This document shows, one piece after another, positions 61,629-64,000 of a DNA stretch of 64,000 nt. Below the pieces are notes generated by a model. It was not told where the DNA came from and ran no database searches. It saw nothing but the letters and a program-made list of their open reading frames with translations. The position numbers and the translations under genes are program-made. The stretch's first letter is position 1, and every line of letters begins with the position of its first letter. The DNA is from Blastocladiella emersonii ATCC 22665 (lineage: Eukaryota > Blastocladiomycota > Blastocladiomycetes > Blastocladiales > Blastocladiaceae): positions 248,001-312,000 of the forward strand of contig JANHCV010000017.1 of NCBI GenBank assembly GCA_025594325.1. The letters are read 5' to 3'.

Positions 61629-64000
61629 AACAACATTGCTCACGCAATGGATCATGTATTTTATGGCAAGTAGTCTGCGAAGCAGAGACGGGGATGTCCG
61701 GCCCAATCGGACCCTCCACGGATCACAATATGCACGCAATGAATTGACTGATGATAGGGATGTACCAAACCAGCCACGTAGACAATTGTCGTGGTTGTCG
61801 AACAAAACCATATTCAAATCTTTGGCAACGCGCCTGTCCAGCTAGCCAGGGACCCATGAATCACAGTATCGACCCAACAAGATACTAGACCATGGTAATA
61901 TAGTAAACCAACCTCGTACATAATTGTCATGGTACTCAAACAAAACCATATTCAAGTCTTTGCTTTCCCGCATATCCAGCTGGCCAGGGACCCATAAATC
62001 ACAGTATCGAACGAACAAGATATCTTACCATGGAAATATAGTTAACCAGCCACGCGGACAATTGTCATGGTACTCAATCGAGACCACATTCAAGTCTTTG
62101 CTCTCCCGCATGTCAAGCTGGTTGAAGGCCCATTAATCACAGTATCGACCCAACAAGATATTTGACCATGGAAACATAGTAAACCAGCCACGCGGATAAT
62201 TGTCATGGTACTCAATCAAAACCATATTCATATTTTTGCTTCCCCGTATGTCAAGCTGGTTGAAGACCCATAACTCACAGTATCGACCCAACAAGATATT
62301 TGACCATGGAAACATAGTAAACCAGCCACGCGGATAATTGTCATGGTACTCAATCAAAACCATATTCATATTTTTGCTTCCCCGCATGTCAAGCTGGTTG
62401 AAGACCCATAAATCACAGTATCGAACCAACAAAATATCTGACCATGGAAATATAGTTAACCAGCCACGCGGACAATTGTCATGGTACTCAATCGAAACCA
62501 CATTCAAGTCTTTGCTCTCCCGCATGTCAAGCTGGTTGAAGGCCCATTAATCACAGTATCGACCCAACAAGATATTTGACCATGGAAACATAGTAAACCA
62601 GCCACGCGGATAATTGTCATGGTACTCAATCAAAACCATATTCAAGTCTTTGCTTTCCCGCACGTCCAGCTGGTTGAAGGCCCATAAATCACAGTATCGA
62701 CCCAACAAAGTATCTGACAACCGAAATATAGCAGACAATCCACGCAGACAATTGTCATGCCACCTAATCAAAACCATATTCAAGTCTTTGCTTTCCCACA
62801 TGTCAAGCTGGTTGAAGGCCCATAAATCACAGTATCGAACCAACGAAATATCTGACCATGGAAATATAGTAAAGCAGCCACGCAGATAATTGTCATGGTA
62901 CTTAATCAAAACCATATTCATATTTTTGCTTCCCCGCATGTCAAGCTGGTTGAAGGCCCATAAATCACAGTATCGAACGAACAAGATATCTTACCATGGA
63001 AATATAGTTAACCAGCCACGCAAATGATTGTCATGCCACTTAATCAAAACCATACTCAAATGGTCGATTACCCTCACGTCCAAGCGGCCAAGGACCCAAA
63101 CCGCCAGATACCCAAATCTACGACCACGTTGCGCACACTCCACTAGCCAACTCTTCGATCCCCTAATTATGGAGCCCGTCGTCAAAGTCCACGGTCCAAT
63201 CAACGAGGTAAACAGCGAACTTGTCAAACTGCCAACCTGCCAACCAAACACCCACGCCGCTTCTCAAGCCACGGTGGGCCCGCGCATTTGCGTTGCCGTC
63301 CCAGCCAACGAAGGAATGACTGATGAGCCCTGGTAGCCTGCTAGACTGACAGCCTGACAGCGCCCGCTCAGTTGCTATTATCTATCTCGTAGGTAGTCTG
63401 GGAGGAGTTCGTTAGTCGATACGCGACCAGTCTCCTCCTGGCTGCCCGCTCTGCTGCCATCTCCAAGGCCCGCATGAAGATGGGCCAGGGAGGTTTACGA
63501 GCATTTCCTATCTCTCCTCTCTCCGTGTGAAACCATTCACCCGCGGACGGATGCGCACCACGCACCGTGCACCGCGCACCGCGCACCGCGCACCGCGCAC
63601 CGTGCACCGCGCACCGCGCACCGCGCACAGCGCACCGCGGACAGCGCCCGATGCACCACACGCTGCGCACACGGCGCCAACGGCCACGCTGGTGTCACGC
63701 ACACACACTCGCATGAACGGCAAGCAGGCAAGGCTTCCTCAACTCAACCATGATCCATCGTCCATGTCTGCTCGCTCCAACGGGTGCGCCTGCCTACCCT
63801 CCCAGTGCCATCGATTGATTGATTCATGTCCAGTGCTGCCCATGCTTTCATGGCCGCGGGGTCCGTCAGAACGCCTTGCAATGCGTGCGCCTGCATGCAC
63901 CTGCACTGCAGAGCGCTGCAGAGGGCTGCACAGCGCTGCGGAGGGCTGCAGAGGGCTAAGGCGGCAGGGCTTCTCCTCCTGCAGGGGACAGTACCAAGGC
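61629..64000. repeat. Macrosatellite unit 22, partial (2,372 bp)
   Basis: Cut by the window edge inside spacer B, before the 8/9-bp array. Heptamers 63553-63650 (14). Carries the M1 C variant of units 14 and 15. Confidence 0.96.
61765..63099. repeat. 138-bp array of unit 22 (M1-M10, standard)
   Basis: Ten anchors, standard order, with the C variant in M1. Confidence 0.95.

Larger units (their letters stand above)
1..64000. repeat. Macrosatellite array, about 3.07-kb units, 21 complete plus one partial
   Basis: The leader start (AACAACATTGCTCACGCAAT) recurs at 1, 3072, 6003, 8934, 12011, 15087, 18158, 21227, 24296, 26675, 29330, 32275, 35082, 37889, 40958, 44027, 47096, 50165, 52406, 55475, 58544 and 61629, always on the + strand. 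Unit lengths are 3071, 2931, 2931, 3077, 3076, 3071, 3069, 3069, 2379, 2655, 2945, 2807, 2807, 3069, 3069, 3069, 3069, 2241, 3069, 3069 and 3085 bp, then a 2,372-bp partial unit. Units are directly adjacent. Neither end of the array lies in the window, so its full size is unknown. The phase chosen for the unit start is arbitrary. No gene interrupts it. Confidence 0.98.

Noticed and set aside
1-64000. Ribosomal DNA or its intergenic spacer
   Set aside because: Repeated units with minisatellites resemble rDNA spacers, but no unit contains 18S, 5.8S, 28S or 5S sequence.
1-64000. Transposon or retroelement array
   Set aside because: No reverse transcriptase, transposase or integrase frame, no long terminal repeats and no consistent terminal inverted repeats at unit junctions.
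1-64000. Telomere repeats inside the array
   Set aside because: I saw no tandem TTTAGGG, TTTTAGGG or TTAGGG words on either strand, so a subtelomeric place is not supported by this window itself.

Overview
The whole 64 kb window is one head-to-tail macrosatellite. I see 21 complete units and one unit cut by the right edge (units 1-22), all in the same orientation, with no unrelated DNA between them. The usual unit is 3,069 bp; complete units range from 2,241 to 3,085 bp. I find no convincing protein-coding gene, rRNA, tRNA, transposon, CRISPR array or telomere repeat. The open reading frames are short, repeat-derived and overlap on both strands.

Each unit has the same order of parts: (a) a leader of about 136 bp; (b) a nested satellite of 138-bp monomers, normally nine full and one partial copy, called M1-M10 here; (c) a 453-bp spacer A; (d) a heptamer minisatellite of GCGCACC type, 12, 14 or 16 copies; (e) a 478-bp spacer B; (f) a minisatellite of 8-bp GTGACCAA and 9-bp GTGACCAAG words; (g) a 492-bp G-rich tail that runs into the next leader. 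The 138-bp part is AT-rich (about 40% GC by hand count of one monomer). The rest is GC-rich (68% in one 60-base stretch counted in the tail).

Almost all differences between units are whole-repeat copy-number changes: multiples of 138 bp in the nested satellite, of 7 bp in the heptamer array and of 8 or 9 bp in the third array. Units 9, 10, 12, 13 and 18 lack M1 and M2 through the same junction. Units 2 and 3 each lost one monomer at different places. Units 12 and 13 look identical. Unit 1 is repeated as unit 6, 15,086 bp away, with the same rare variants. This is the footprint of unequal exchange and gene conversion at several scales, recent enough that unique parts of the units are nearly identical.

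Organism: a eukaryotic nuclear genome. The mixture of GC-rich spacers, GTGCGTGCGTGC-like and GGTGGGTGGG-like simple sequence and several nested minisatellites reminds me of green algae of the Chlamydomonas/Volvox group, but no gene supports this and the guess is weak. Position (centromere, subtelomere or interstitial) cannot be read from this window.
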